A stretch of DNA of 64,000 nt. It comes from RSA9 sp036381195 (GTDB lineage Bacteria; Gemmatimonadota; Gemmatimonadetes; Longimicrobiales; RSA9). The stretch lies in contig DASVDH010000069.1 in assembly GCA_036381195.1 (NCBI GenBank), forward strand, positions 1 to 64,000, written 5' to 3'. The notes under the pieces are model-generated. The model was not told the DNA's origin. It saw only the letters and a program-made list of their open reading frames with translations, and searched no databases. The position numbers were made by a program, and so were the translations under genes. Of the stretch, positions 29,175 through 38,399 are shown piece by piece (within the stretch, counting starts at the first letter, position 1; every line of letters starts with the position of its first letter).

Positions 29175-30100
29175 GCTTGCTCGTGGTGGGTAGCGTCGCC
29201 CTGGACACGATCGAGACCCCGTTCGGCCGTGTCACCGATGCGTTGGGCGGGTCGGCCGTTTACTTCAGCGCTGCGGCATCGCTCTTCACGCCGGTGCAGC
29301 TCGTCGGCGTCGTGGGCCGCGACTTCCCTGTCGACGCGCTCGACTTCCTCGTCCAGCGCGGCGTCGACCTGACCGGCCTCGTCCACGCGCCGGGGGAGAG
29401 CTTCCGCTGGGCGGGCAGCTACAGCTACGACCTCAACACCGCGCACACGCTGGACACCCGCCTCGGCGTGTTCGCCACCTTCTCGCCGCAGTTGCCGCAG
29501 CGCTTCCGCAGCGCCCGGTGGGTCTTCCTGGCGAACATCGACCCCGAGCTCCAGATGGAGGTGCTGGACCAGGTGGACCAGGCCCGCCTCGTGGCCTGCG
29601 ACACCATGAACTACTGGATCGAGGGCAAGCGGGATGCGCTCCTCGCGCTGCTTCGCCGCGTGGACGTCCTGCTCGCCAACGACGCCGAGATCCGCCAGCT
29701 CTCCGGGGACCACAACCTGATCCGCGCCGCGCGTTGGGTGCAGCGGCACGGGCCGCGCTTCGTCGTCGTGAAGAAGGGCGAGCACGGCGCGTTCCTCCTC
29801 ACGCCGGACATGATCTTCTTCGCGCCGGCGTACCCCCTGGAGGAGGTCTTCGACCCGACGGGCGCGGGAGACGCGTTCGCGGGCGGCTTCCTCGGCTACC
29901 TCGCGCAGTCCGGCGCGATCACTCCGGACGAGCTGCGCCGCGCGGTCGTGCACGGTGCCGTCATGGGCTCCTTCGCGGTCGAACGCTTCAGCGTCGAGCG
30001 GTTCCGGGGCCTGACGGCTGCGGACGTCACACAGCGGGTGCGCGCGTTCCGCGAGATGACCGCGTTCGAGCATCCCCTGGAGGAACCCGCCGGTGTCTGA
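29171..30100 (+). CDS. PfkB-family carbohydrate/nucleoside kinase
   Basis: A 309-residue ribokinase-fold enzyme. It starts SLLVVGSVALDTIETPFG and has the first signature near the substrate lid (GGSAVYFSAAASLF), DTMNYWIEGKRDAL, and the anion-hole motif DPTGAGDAFAGGFLGYL near residue 230. The YWIEGKR segment and the final ERFRGLTAADV are typical of a sugar-kinase subgroup common in this kind of genome, whose substrate is not known to me. ATGA overlap with argS; 8-bp overlap with purM. Confidence 0.85.
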   Translation: MSLLVVGSVALDTIETPFGRVTDALGGSAVYFSAAASLFTPVQLVGVVGRDFPVDALDFLVQRGVDLTGLVHAPGESFRWAGSYSYDLNTAHTLDTRLGVFATFSPQLPQRFRSARWVFLANIDPELQMEVLDQVDQARLVACDTMNYWIEGKRDALLALLRRVDVLLANDAEIRQLSGDHNLIRAARWVQRHGPRFVVVKKGEHGAFLLTPDMIFFAPAYPLEEVFDPTGAGDAFAGGFLGYLAQSGAITPDELRRAVVHGAVMGSFAVERFSVERFRGLTAADVTQRVRAFREMTAFEHPLEEPAGV

Positions 30101-31151
30101 GCCGCAGCGCGGAGCCGGCCCGGCCGCGGGCCTCACGTACCGGGACGCCGGCGTGGACCGCGAGGCGGCCTCGCGCGCGAAGCGGGGCATCGCCGACCTC
30201 GTCCGCTCCACGGCGCGCCCGGAAGTCCTGTCCGGCCCCGGCTCCTTCGGCGGCCTGTTCCGCGTGCCGGCCGGGTACCGGCGGCCGGTCCTCGTCGCCA
30301 GCGCGGACGGCGTCGGCACCAAGCTCAAGGTCGCCATGCGTGCCGGCCGGCACGACACGGTCGGCCACGACCTGGTCAATCATTGCGTCAACGACATCCT
30401 GGTCGAGGGCGCGCGGCCGCTTTTCTTCCTGGACTACATCGGCATGGGGCGGCTCGAGGCCGGCGTCGTCGAGCAACTGGTCGCGGGCGTGGCCGCGGGC
30501 TGCCGCGCGAACGGCTGCGCGCTGCTGGGCGGCGAGACCGCGGAAATGCCCGACTTCTACGCGCCCGGCGAGTACGACCTCGCCGGCTTCATTGTCGGCA
30601 TCGTGGAAGAGGACGGGCGGCCCGGCGCCCACCGCGTCCAGGCGGGCGACCAGCTCCTCGGCCTCGCCTCGAGCGGCTTCCACACGAACGGCTACTCCCT
30701 GTTGCGCCGCCTGCTGTTCGACCGCCTGGGCCTCGGCCCGGACGACGCGTTCCCGGACAGCGACGCGACCGTCGCCGATGTCCTGCTCCGCGTGCACCGC
30801 AGCTACCTGGATGCCGTCGCCCCGCTGCTGGATGCCGGGCTCGTCCACGCCCTCGCGCACATCACCGGCGGCGGCATCCCCGAGAACCTCGCCCGCGTCC
30901 TGCCCCCGGGCCTCGAGGCGCGCGTGGACACCTCCGCATGGGAACCGCCGGCCGAGTTCAGCGCCGTGGCCGAGCTCGGCGCCGTGGACCGGGCGGAGAT
31001 GTTCCGGACCTTCAACATGGGCGTTGGCATGATTCTGGTCGTTCCCCCCACCGGCGTGGACGAGGCCGCGCGGCGCGTTCGGGCGGCCGGGGTCGATGCC
31101 TGGCGCCTCGGCGAGGTCCAGCCGGGGGCCGGGGGCGTGGCCCTCCACTGA
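30093..31151 (+). CDS. purM: Phosphoribosylformylglycinamidine cyclo-ligase (AIR synthetase)
   Basis: PurM closes the imidazole ring of aminoimidazole ribonucleotide in purine synthesis. The 352-residue protein has LTYRDAGVDREAASRAKRGI, the ATP-binding SADGVGTKLKVAMRAGRHDT, NHCVNDILVEGARPLFFLDY, LLGGETAEMPDFYAPGEYDL, LASSGFHTNGYSLLRR and THITGGGIPENL-like AHITGGGIPENLARV. The GTG start overlaps the kinase end. Confidence 0.96.
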   Translation: MSEPQRGAGPAAGLTYRDAGVDREAASRAKRGIADLVRSTARPEVLSGPGSFGGLFRVPAGYRRPVLVASADGVGTKLKVAMRAGRHDTVGHDLVNHCVNDILVEGARPLFFLDYIGMGRLEAGVVEQLVAGVAAGCRANGCALLGGETAEMPDFYAPGEYDLAGFIVGIVEEDGRPGAHRVQAGDQLLGLASSGFHTNGYSLLRRLLFDRLGLGPDDAFPDSDATVADVLLRVHRSYLDAVAPLLDAGLVHALAHITGGGIPENLARVLPPGLEARVDTSAWEPPAEFSAVAELGAVDRAEMFRTFNMGVGMILVVPPTGVDEAARRVRAAGVDAWRLGEVQPGAGGVALH

Positions 31152-31175
31152 CCGCCTGCAATCCGGGGGAGTGCG

Positions 31176-32309
31176 ATGGTCGTGAGGACGGGGGCTTTTG
31201 AACGGTGTCCGCCGCTGCGCGGCGCCAGGCATGGGGCCGTGCCCGCGGCCGGCCGCCCCGCAGCGCGCGGCGCGGCCGCGCGCTGGCGAGGCGGCCGGCG
31301 CCGTCCAGGGAAGCTGGGCGCCGCACGGCCGGCAGCACCCGCGGCGGCCGCCTTTGGCCTGCTCGCCGTGCTCGGGCTGGCTGCGCCGACGGCCGCGAGC
31401 GCCCAGGAGGACGCGCTGGCCCTCCGCTGCGCGGAGGAGGCCGTCGAGGCCGGCGCGCCCGAGGAGGTACGCGCGTTTTGCAACCTGGTGGCGCAGGGCA
31501 TCGAGGTCATCCAGCCGCGCATCGGCCTCGCCGCTACGGGCGGCAACCCGGTCGCCGGCACGGCGAGCACGCTGGGCATGCGTCTGGGCACGTCCCCGCG
31601 CGTCAGCGTTGGGGGGCGCATCACCGCGGTCCGCGCGGGTCTGCCTCCCATTCGCGTGCTCGGCTCCGCAGAGGACCTCGATTTCTTCATTCCCGCCATT
31701 GCGGCGGACGCGTCGCTCGGCCTCTTCCAGGGGTTCTCCCCGGCGATCACCGTCGGCGGCGTCCTCTCCCTCGACCTCCTCGCCAGCGCCGGCTTCGTCT
31801 TCCTGCCGGACGGCAAGGGGTTCGAGGACAGCACGCCCTTCCACTGGGGCGCCGGCCTCCGCCTCGGCATCCTCCGCGAGTCGTTCACGCTGCCCGGCGT
31901 CTCGGTCTCGGCCATGTACCGCCGCGTCGGGGATGTCCGGTTCGTCAGCCCGGCCTCCCGCTTCGACCTGGACGACATCACGAACCTCAGCATCCGCGGC
32001 GCGATCGGGAAGCGGGTCTACGGGATCGCCCTCACGGCCGGTGCGGGGTACGATCATTACAGCAGCGACGTCGCCTTCGCCGTTGCGCCTCCGGCGCCCT
32101 CGCCACTCTTCATTCCGATGGACGGCTTCGAGAACGACCGGTTCATGCTCTTCGCGAATGCGGCGTTCACCGTGCTGGTCATCACCGGCAGCCTGGAGCT
32201 GGGCTGGCAGCAGGGCGGGGATGTGGTGCCGGGCGCCCTGCCCGCTCCGGACTTCGACGCGGAAGACGGCGCGTTCTTCGCCAGTCTGGCGGTCCGTCTG
32301 ACCTACTGA
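31176..32309 (+). CDS. Outer-membrane beta-barrel protein of unknown function
   Basis: A 377-residue exported protein. A long basic N-region (about 55 residues) precedes the hydrophobic segment AAFGLLAVLGLAAPTAASAQ, cut near residue 76. The mature part is a run of amphipathic strands with alternating glycine and aromatic residues (VSVGGRITAVRAGLPPI, WGAGLRLGILRESF, YGIALTAGAGYDHYSS). It closes with FFASLAVRLTY, an aromatic C-terminus typical of Bam substrates. GGGGGAG lies just before the ATG. No transport family was recognised. Confidence 0.75.
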   Translation: MVVRTGAFERCPPLRGARHGAVPAAGRPAARGAAARWRGGRRRPGKLGAARPAAPAAAAFGLLAVLGLAAPTAASAQEDALALRCAEEAVEAGAPEEVRAFCNLVAQGIEVIQPRIGLAATGGNPVAGTASTLGMRLGTSPRVSVGGRITAVRAGLPPIRVLGSAEDLDFFIPAIAADASLGLFQGFSPAITVGGVLSLDLLASAGFVFLPDGKGFEDSTPFHWGAGLRLGILRESFTLPGVSVSAMYRRVGDVRFVSPASRFDLDDITNLSIRGAIGKRVYGIALTAGAGYDHYSSDVAFAVAPPAPSPLFIPMDGFENDRFMLFANAAFTVLVITGSLELGWQQGGDVVPGALPAPDFDAEDGAFFASLAVRLTY

Positions 32310-32316
32310 GCGGGAG

Positions 32317-33420
32317 ATGCCTCCGGCAGCGACGCCCGAGGACCGGGAGTGGATGCGGCGCGCCCTGGCGCTGGCCTGGCGCGGGTGGGGACGCGTTCAC
32401 CCCAACCCCATGGTCGGCGCGGTCGTCGTGCGGGACGGAGAGCTCGTGGCGGAGGGTTGGCACGCCGAGTACGGCGGCCCTCACGCCGAGGTCGCCGCGC
32501 TCGCCGCGGCCGGTGACCGCGCCCGCGGCGCCACGCTCTACTCCACCCTCGAGCCCTGCGCGCACCACGGGAAGACGCCCCCCTGCGTGCTGGCCATCGA
32601 GGCCGCCGGCGTGGCTCGCGTGGTCTACGGCGCGGCCGACCCGAACCCCGAGGCGCGGGGCGGGGCGGAGCGGCTGCGGCAGGCGGGAATCGAGGTGGTC
32701 GGCGGCGTGGAGGCGGAAGCCGCCCGCGTCCAGAACGCGCCCTTCTTCCACGCGGTCGAGCGGGCCACCACCTACCTTGCCCTGAAGCTCGCGCTCTCGC
32801 TGGACGCGCGGCTGGGCGCCGACCCCGGCCGGCGCACGGCGGTCACGGGTCCGGAGGCCCAGGCCGAGACCCACCGGCTGCGCGCGGGCTTCGACGCGAT
32901 CATGATCGGCGCCGGGACCGCGCTCGCCGACGACCCGCTCCTCACCGTCCGAGGCGAGATCACGCCGCGCGTGCCGCCGGTGCGCGTCGTCCTCGACACG
33001 GAAGCGCGCCTCCCGCCCGCAAGCCGGCTTGCGGCCACGGCGGCGGACGTGCCCACCTGGCTGATCTGTGCCGGCGACGCCGCGCCCGCGCGCCGTGCCG
33101 CGCTCGAAGCCGCGGGCGTCCGCGTCCTGACGGTGCCGCGCGGGCCGGAGGGGCTCGCCCTCGATGCGGTCATGGAGGAATTGTGGCGGAATGGGCTGCG
33201 GTCGGTCCTCTGCGAGGGAGGCGGCCGCCTGGGCTCGGCCCTCCTCGCCGCCGACCGGGTGTCACGGCTGTACCTGTTCTTTGCGCCACGGATCTTCGGT
33301 CCGGACGGGCCGGCCGCCTTCACCAGGCCGCTGCCCCCGGCCGCTGGCGCCGGCTGGATCCGCCGCGAGGCGCGGGAGCTCGGGCAGGACGTGCTGCTCG
33401 TGCTGGATCGGGTGGCCTGA
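32317..33420 (+). CDS. ribD: Bifunctional riboflavin biosynthesis protein RibD (deaminase/reductase)
   Basis: RibD deaminates then reduces the pyrimidine intermediate of riboflavin synthesis. In the 367 residues, the deaminase half has HPNPMVGAVVVRDGEL, GGPHAEVAAL and TLEPCAHHGKTPPC, which carries the zinc ligands. The reductase half from about residue 150 has LKLALSLDARLG, AGFDAIMIGAGTALADDPLL and VLCEGGGRLGSALLAA. It is the first of the riboflavin genes; the others lie beyond the convergent kinase gene. Confidence 0.96.
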   Translation: MPPAATPEDREWMRRALALAWRGWGRVHPNPMVGAVVVRDGELVAEGWHAEYGGPHAEVAALAAAGDRARGATLYSTLEPCAHHGKTPPCVLAIEAAGVARVVYGAADPNPEARGGAERLRQAGIEVVGGVEAEAARVQNAPFFHAVERATTYLALKLALSLDARLGADPGRRTAVTGPEAQAETHRLRAGFDAIMIGAGTALADDPLLTVRGEITPRVPPVRVVLDTEARLPPASRLAATAADVPTWLICAGDAAPARRAALEAAGVRVLTVPRGPEGLALDAVMEELWRNGLRSVLCEGGGRLGSALLAADRVSRLYLFFAPRIFGPDGPAAFTRPLPPAAGAGWIRREARELGQDVLLVLDRVA

Positions 33421-33443
33421 GGCGCGAGCCCCGCGGCCCGCCG

Positions 33444-35345
33444 CTACCGGTCGCCGGTGAGCAGCCGGCCGAGCAGGCCGCCGAGTCCGCCCAGGAAGGA
33501 CCTCTCCTCTTTCCGGTCCAGCCCGTCGCCGAACACCACCCGCTGCGGCACCCATTCCACGGCCAGCTCCTGGAACGGGGTTTCGCGCAGGCGGCGGTCG
33601 CGCGGGAACTCGATGATGCCGGTGCTCCACTGGTACACCTCGCGGCGCACGCCGCCAGGCGGGAGCAGCCGGTCATCCCGGAGCTGCAAGGTCTTGAGCC
33701 GTTCGCCCTGCCGGTCCCGGATCACGAGCTCGCCGGCGATGGACCGGATCGGCCATGTCGAGAGATTGCGCGTCTCCACCAGCAGGTAGCCGGTCCCGCG
33801 GCGCAGGAATCGCGGCTCGGCGTGCCGCTTGCCCAGGACCGCGAGCTCGAGGACCTGCCGGATCTCGGCTTCGTCCACGAGCGTGGTGCCGAGCAACGGG
33901 CGCAGGAGGAGCGCTCGCGGCTGGGCGCCGGTGTCCGCCGCGGCGCTGTCCGCGCCAGCCGGCCCCGCTGCCGGCGGCGTCGGCGCCACCGCCCGGCCGC
34001 TGTCCGTTGCGGCAGGGGTGCCGGCCGGGGCCGCTGCCGGCTCGGGGCCGGCCAGTACGGTCGCCATGGCCGGCTCGCCCCAGGAACCCGGCTCGTCCGG
34101 ACCGCGCGTGGCGGCGCCGGCTGTCCGCGCGTCCTCCGGCGGCGAGACCCGCAGCTCGCCCGGCACCGCCCGCTGCCACATGGCGGCAAGGACGGCGGCG
34201 CTCGCCGCGAACAGGAGCGCAGCGCCTCCGAGGACCACGGCTGCGCGGATGGAGGCGGGGGCCCGGCCGCGCGCGGTCGTGGGGACCGCCACCTCTCTGC
34301 CCACGCTCGCCGGCCGCACGTACCGCACGGTCGGCGAGTCGGGTGAGACCGGCCCCCCCACAGCGCGTCCGGCCCCCGGGTCCACGATGGCGGACCCTGC
34401 GGCCGCGGGGCTGCCGGACTGTCCGGCCGCCGACTGGCCGGACGCCGTGGGGGCCCACGGCGCCGGCGCCGGCGCGCTCTCCGGCCCGGTGTCCGTCCCG
34501 GGCGCCCCGTGCCGCAGTGCGGTCAGGAACTCTTCGGCGCTCGACCAGCGCCGCTCTGGCTCCTTCTGGACGCAGCGCTCGACCGCGCGCCGGAGCGCGG
34601 GCGGGATGCCCTTGCGCAGCTCGTCGAGCGGCGGCAGGCGCTCGTGCTTCTGCTTGTAGATGACGCTGTACAGCGTCTCGCCCTGCCACGGCTTGCGCCC
34701 GGTCAGCATCTCGTAGCCGACGAGGCCGAGGCTGTAGAGGTCGCTGCGCCGGTCGACGATGCGGCCGTCGATCTGTTCCGGGGACATGTAGGACGGCGTC
34801 CCGATGGACATCCCCGTCCGCGTGAGCTCCGTCTCGCCCTCGCCGGCCCGGGCGATGCCGAAGTCCGCCAGCATCGCGCGGCCCGTCTCCGGGTCGAGGT
34901 AGATGTTCTCGGGCTTGATGTCGCGGTGCACGATCTGGCGCCGGTGCGCGTAGGCGAGCGCCTCCGCGACGTCCACCAGCACCCGCTCCACGTGCTCGAA
35001 CGGCAGCGGGCCGTGCCGCCGGATCGCGGACTTCAGCGTCCGCCCCGGCACGTATTGCATCACCAGCGCGAGCCGGCGCCCCTCCAGCCGGCGCACGCCG
35101 TAGAGCGCCACGATGTTCCTGTGCTGGAGTTGCGCGACGGTGCGCGCCTCGCGCGCGAACCGGGCCAGGGCGTCCTCGTCCTCCAGGTGGATCGAGCGCA
35201 CCAGCTTGATCGCGACCTGCCGCCCCGTGCCGCGTTCCCGCGCCAGGTAGACGACCGCCATGCCGCCGCGCCCGAGCTCCCGCACCACCTCGTACTCGGC
35301 GGAGAGCTCGCGCAAGGCGGCTTCGTTCTCGAAATCCCTGAACAT
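33444..35345 (-). CDS. Membrane-anchored Hanks-type Ser/Thr protein kinase
   Basis: A 633-residue kinase. The N-terminal catalytic domain (about 18-275) has the glycine loop LGRGGMAVVYLARE, VAIKLVR, the catalytic IVHRDIKPENIYLD, LADFGIARAG and GTPSYMSPEQIDGR. It is therefore a complete active kinase. A Pro/Ala/Ser-rich region leads to one membrane helix near 365-390 (VVLGGAALLFAASAAVLAAM). The outer part ends in a beta-rich domain of about 130 residues (TGYLLVETRNLSTWPI) unlike PASTA or other known sensors. It is the only minus-strand gene in the riboflavin region. Confidence 0.92.
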   Translation of the reverse strand: MFRDFENEAALRELSAEYEVVRELGRGGMAVVYLARERGTGRQVAIKLVRSIHLEDEDALARFAREARTVAQLQHRNIVALYGVRRLEGRRLALVMQYVPGRTLKSAIRRHGPLPFEHVERVLVDVAEALAYAHRRQIVHRDIKPENIYLDPETGRAMLADFGIARAGEGETELTRTGMSIGTPSYMSPEQIDGRIVDRRSDLYSLGLVGYEMLTGRKPWQGETLYSVIYKQKHERLPPLDELRKGIPPALRRAVERCVQKEPERRWSSAEEFLTALRHGAPGTDTGPESAPAPAPWAPTASGQSAAGQSGSPAAAGSAIVDPGAGRAVGGPVSPDSPTVRYVRPASVGREVAVPTTARGRAPASIRAAVVLGGAALLFAASAAVLAAMWQRAVPGELRVSPPEDARTAGAATRGPDEPGSWGEPAMATVLAGPEPAAAPAGTPAATDSGRAVAPTPPAAGPAGADSAAADTGAQPRALLLRPLLGTTLVDEAEIRQVLELAVLGKRHAEPRFLRRGTGYLLVETRNLSTWPIRSIAGELVIRDRQGERLKTLQLRDDRLLPPGGVRREVYQWSTGIIEFPRDRRLRETPFQELAVEWVPQRVVFGDGLDRKEERSFLGGLGGLLGRLLTGDR

Positions 35346-35402
35346 GGCGGCGTGTCCGTTGACGCGATGGCAAGGCCCCTGTCCGGCCTCCCGCGCCGGG
35401 CC

Positions 35403-35509
35403 TAGATTCCCGGCGGGGCAGGGGGCCGGCGAGGCGGCCGGAGCCGCGGCCCTTCCGGCCCGCGGGGGGGTAACATTATACGATCAGCCGAAACGGGCCA
35501 GATCGGAGC
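35403..35509 (+). promoter_or_regulatory. Candidate promoter and GC-rich leader before ribE
   Basis: TAGATT at 35403-35408 resembles the -10 boxes of this genome, but its -35 (TGTCCG at 35380) is weak. A second AT-rich spot, TAACATTATACG (35471-35482), lies closer to the gene. Between them is a GC-rich hairpin region (GCCGG near 35426 with CCGGC near 35456). I could not find the conserved stems of an FMN riboswitch. Confidence 0.3.
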
Positions 35510-36121
35510 ATGTTCACCGGGATCGTGGAGGAAGTCGGGCGCGTGCGGAGCACCGAGCCCTTGCACGGCGGCCTGCGCCTCGTGCTTGACGCGGGCCGCG
35601 TGCTGGAGGGCCTCGTGCCCGGCGACTCGGTTGCCGTCGACGGCGTTTGCCAGACCGTCGTCGCGCTCGACGCCGGCGGCTTCGCCGTCGAGGCCGTCGC
35701 GCCCACGCTCTCCCTGACCACGCTGGGCTCGTTCCGGCCCGGCCGCAGGGTCAACCTCGAGCGTGCGCTGGCCCTCGGCGACCGCCTGGGCGGGCACCTC
35801 GTCCAGGGGCACGTGGATGGCCTCGGCACCGTCACCGCGATCGAGCCGAACGGGGAGCACGTCCTGATGGATGTGCTCCTGCCCGATGCCGTCGCGGACC
35901 TCGCTGTCCTGCACGGCTCGATCTGCATCAACGGCGTCAGCCTGACTATTCACCAGCTCCCGGCCCCTGCCGTCGCGCGCGTCGCGCTGGTCCCCTACAC
36001 CTGGGACCACACGGCGCTCCGCGATCTGCAGCCTGGAGACGCCGTCAACATCGAAGGGGACATGATCGGCAAGTTCGTCGTCCACTACCTCGCTCGAACC
36101 GCCGGCGGCCGGGCGCGCTGA
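35510..36121 (+). CDS. ribE: Riboflavin synthase, alpha subunit
   Basis: The enzyme dismutates two 6,7-dimethyl-8-ribityllumazines into riboflavin. Its 203 residues hold two lumazine-binding repeats: MFTGIVEEVGRVRS with DGVCQTVVALDAGGF, and GGHLVQGHVDGLGTV with INGVSLTIHQLP. It is followed 32 bp later by ribBA and then ribH, giving the usual rib order. Confidence 0.96.
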   Translation: MFTGIVEEVGRVRSTEPLHGGLRLVLDAGRVLEGLVPGDSVAVDGVCQTVVALDAGGFAVEAVAPTLSLTTLGSFRPGRRVNLERALALGDRLGGHLVQGHVDGLGTVTAIEPNGEHVLMDVLLPDAVADLAVLHGSICINGVSLTIHQLPAPAVARVALVPYTWDHTALRDLQPGDAVNIEGDMIGKFVVHYLARTAGGRAR

Positions 36122-36153
36122 CTCCTGCGACCCGCTCCGCCGTGGAGGAACGC

Positions 36154-37458
36154 ATGCCGTTCGATTCCGTCGAGTCCGCGATCGAGGATATTCGCGCCGG
36201 CAAGATGGTCATCGTCGCCGACGACGAGGACCGCGAGAACGAGGGTGACCTCGTGTGCGCCGCCGCGAAGATCACCCCCGAGATCGTCAACTTCATGGCC
36301 ACCCACGGGCGCGGCCTGATCTGCGTGGCGCTCACGCCCGAGCGCGCGGATGCGCTCGAGCTCCCGCCCATGGTCGAGCACAACACCGAGGCGCAGGGGA
36401 CGGCGTTCACGGTCAGCGTGGACGGGCACGCGCGCTTCGGCATCACCACGGGCATCAGCGCGCACGACCGCGCCCGGACCATTCAACTCCTCGTGGACGA
36501 GAACACCCGCCCCTCGGATCTGCGCCGCCCCGGCCACGTGCATCCGCTCCGGGCCGTGCCGGGCGGCGTGCTGCGCCGCGTCGGCCAGACCGAGGCCTCC
36601 GTGGACCTCGCCCGCCTCGCCGGGCTGCCGCCCGCCGGCGTGATCTGCGAGATCCTCAACCCCGACGGCACCATGGCGCGCAGGCCGCAACTCGAGGAGT
36701 TCGCCCGCACCCACGGACTGCGCTTCATCACGGTCGCGCAGCTCGTGGCGTACCGCCTCCGCCACGAGCGGCTGGTGCGCCGCGTCGCCGAGGCCCGGCT
36801 CCCCACCCCCTTCGGCGAGTTCCGCCTGATCGCCTACGAGAGCCAGGTGGATCACCGCGAGCACGTCGCGCTCGTCAAGGGGGACATCGCGGGCGAGAAG
36901 AACGTCCTCGTCCGCATGCACTCCGAGTGCCTCACGGGAGACGTCTTCCACTCACTGCGCTGTGACTGCGGCGAGCAACTCCACGCCGCGCTTCGCCGCA
37001 TCGAGGAGGTCGGCGCCGGCGCCGTCGTCTACCTGCGCCAGGAGGGGCGCGGCATCGGACTCGGCAACAAGATCCGTGCGTACGCGCTCCAGGACCAGGG
37101 GCAGGACACGGTGGAGGCCAACGAGTCGCTCGGCTTCAAGCCCGACCTGCGGGACTACGGCATCGGCGCCCAGATCCTCCTCGACCTCGGGCTCTCGTCG
37201 GTCCGCCTGCTCACGAACAACCCGCGCAAGATCGTGGGGCTCGAGGGCTATGGCCTGAAGATCACCGGCCGCGAGCCGATCCAGGTGGCGCCCACGCCGT
37301 ACAACCGGAGGTATCTCGAGGCCAAGCGCGACAAGCTGGGCCACCTGCTCTCCGATGCGCGGCCTGCGCCCGCCCTCGATCCGCCGGCCGGCGCTCCCGC
37401 GCCGGCGCCCACCACGCAACCCGAAACCGGCGAGCCGGCCCATGGGCCAGCCCGTTGA
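36154..37458 (+). CDS. ribBA: Bifunctional DHBP synthase / GTP cyclohydrolase II
   Basis: The 434-residue fusion supplies both precursors of riboflavin. The DHBP synthase half has VIVADDEDRENEGDLVCAA, THGRGLICVAL and FGITTGISAHDRARTI. The GTP cyclohydrolase II half from about residue 215 has VRMHSECLTGDVFHSLRCDC with its zinc cysteines, YLRQEGRGIGLGNKIRAY and LLTNNPRKIVGLEGYGL. The ATG at 36154 follows GTGGAGGAA. The last 40 residues are a Pro/Ala-rich tail, and the gene overlaps ribH by 17 bp. Confidence 0.97.
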   Translation: MPFDSVESAIEDIRAGKMVIVADDEDRENEGDLVCAAAKITPEIVNFMATHGRGLICVALTPERADALELPPMVEHNTEAQGTAFTVSVDGHARFGITTGISAHDRARTIQLLVDENTRPSDLRRPGHVHPLRAVPGGVLRRVGQTEASVDLARLAGLPPAGVICEILNPDGTMARRPQLEEFARTHGLRFITVAQLVAYRLRHERLVRRVAEARLPTPFGEFRLIAYESQVDHREHVALVKGDIAGEKNVLVRMHSECLTGDVFHSLRCDCGEQLHAALRRIEEVGAGAVVYLRQEGRGIGLGNKIRAYALQDQGQDTVEANESLGFKPDLRDYGIGAQILLDLGLSSVRLLTNNPRKIVGLEGYGLKITGREPIQVAPTPYNRRYLEAKRDKLGHLLSDARPAPALDPPAGAPAPAPTTQPETGEPAHGPAR

Positions 37459-37966
37459 CCGCGAGCTCGGCGCGCCCGGCGGCGTGACGGGGCTGCGAGG
37501 CCGGCTGGAGGGCGGGGGCGCGCGGTTCGCCATCGTCGCCAGCCGCTTCAACGAGGCCGTCACGGAGCGCCTCGTGGAGGGCGCACGCGCGGCGCTGCTC
37601 GAGCACGGCGTCGCCGAAGAGGATGTGGATACGGTCTCCGTCCCGGGCGCCTGGGAGCTGCCGATGGCAGTGGACCGCGTCGTGCGCACTGGCCGCTACG
37701 CCGCCGTGGTCGCCATCGGCTGCGTGATCCGGGGGGAGACGCCACACTTCGACTTCATCGCTGCGGAGGCCGCCCGCGGCCTCGCCGCCGTGGCCCTCAC
37801 GTCCGGCGTGCCGGTCACGTTCGGCGTGCTCACCACGGACACGGCGGAGCAGGCCTTCGCCCGCGCCGGTGGCGAGAAGGGGAACAAGGGTCGGGACGCC
37901 GCCCTGGCGGCCCTCGAGCTGGCGGATCTGTTCCGGCGCCTGGAGGAGAGCCGTGCGGGAGCGTAG
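37442..37966 (+). CDS. ribH: 6,7-Dimethyl-8-ribityllumazine synthase
   Basis: RibH condenses the products of RibD and RibBA; its 174 residues include a short extra N-terminus. Key blocks are FAIVASRFNEAVTERLVEGA, VPGAWELPMAVDRV, AIGCVIRGETPHFDFI and VTFGVLTTDTAEQAFARAGG. The ATG at 37442 lies within the end of ribBA and gives the expected N-terminal length. It overlaps nusB by 14 bp. Confidence 0.96.
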   Translation: MGQPVDRELGAPGGVTGLRGRLEGGGARFAIVASRFNEAVTERLVEGARAALLEHGVAEEDVDTVSVPGAWELPMAVDRVVRTGRYAAVVAIGCVIRGETPHFDFIAAEAARGLAAVALTSGVPVTFGVLTTDTAEQAFARAGGEKGNKGRDAALAALELADLFRRLEESRAGA

Positions 37967-38399
37967 CCGCGCCCGCGCCTGGGCGGTGCAGGTCCTCTAC
38001 GCATGGGAGATGCGAGCGCCCGGGGGCTCGCCGCTCGATGTCCTGGAGGACTTCGGCCGGGAGCGCCGGATCGCGCCCGCCAGCCGCGGGTACCTGGAAC
38101 GGGTGATCCGCCTCGTCGCCGAGCACCGGGCGGAGATCGATGCCGCGGTCCAGGCGGCGCTCACGAACTGGCGCCTCGATCGCCTCGCGGCCATCGACCG
38201 CAACATCCTGCGTGTCGCGGCGGCCGAGATGCTCTACATCGACGAGGTCCCGCCTCCGGTGTCCATCCAGGAGGCGATCGTCCTCGCCGAGAAGTACGGC
38301 ACGGCGGACAGCCCGCGATTCGTCAACGGCGTGCTCGATGCGCTGATGCGGCAACAGCGCCTTCACGGGCGCCGGATCCGGGATGGAGAGCGAGCCTGA
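37953..38399 (+). CDS. nusB: Transcription antitermination factor NusB
   Basis: NusB binds boxA RNA with S10 in rRNA antitermination. The 148-residue all-helical protein has RSRARAWAVQVLYAWEMR, NWRLDRLAAIDRNILRVAA, EVPPPVSIQEAIVLAEKYG and FVNGVLDAL. The GTG at 37953, after GGAGGAG, was chosen over the longer open frame because it gives the usual N-terminus. ribH-nusB coupling is widespread in bacteria. Confidence 0.95.
   Translation: MRERSRARAWAVQVLYAWEMRAPGGSPLDVLEDFGRERRIAPASRGYLERVIRLVAEHRAEIDAAVQAALTNWRLDRLAAIDRNILRVAAAEMLYIDEVPPPVSIQEAIVLAEKYGTADSPRFVNGVLDALMRQQRLHGRRIRDGERA

Noticed and set aside
35346..35509. FMN riboswitch before ribE
   Set aside because: The conserved FMN-aptamer boxes are absent and the space from the likely promoter to ribE is too short.
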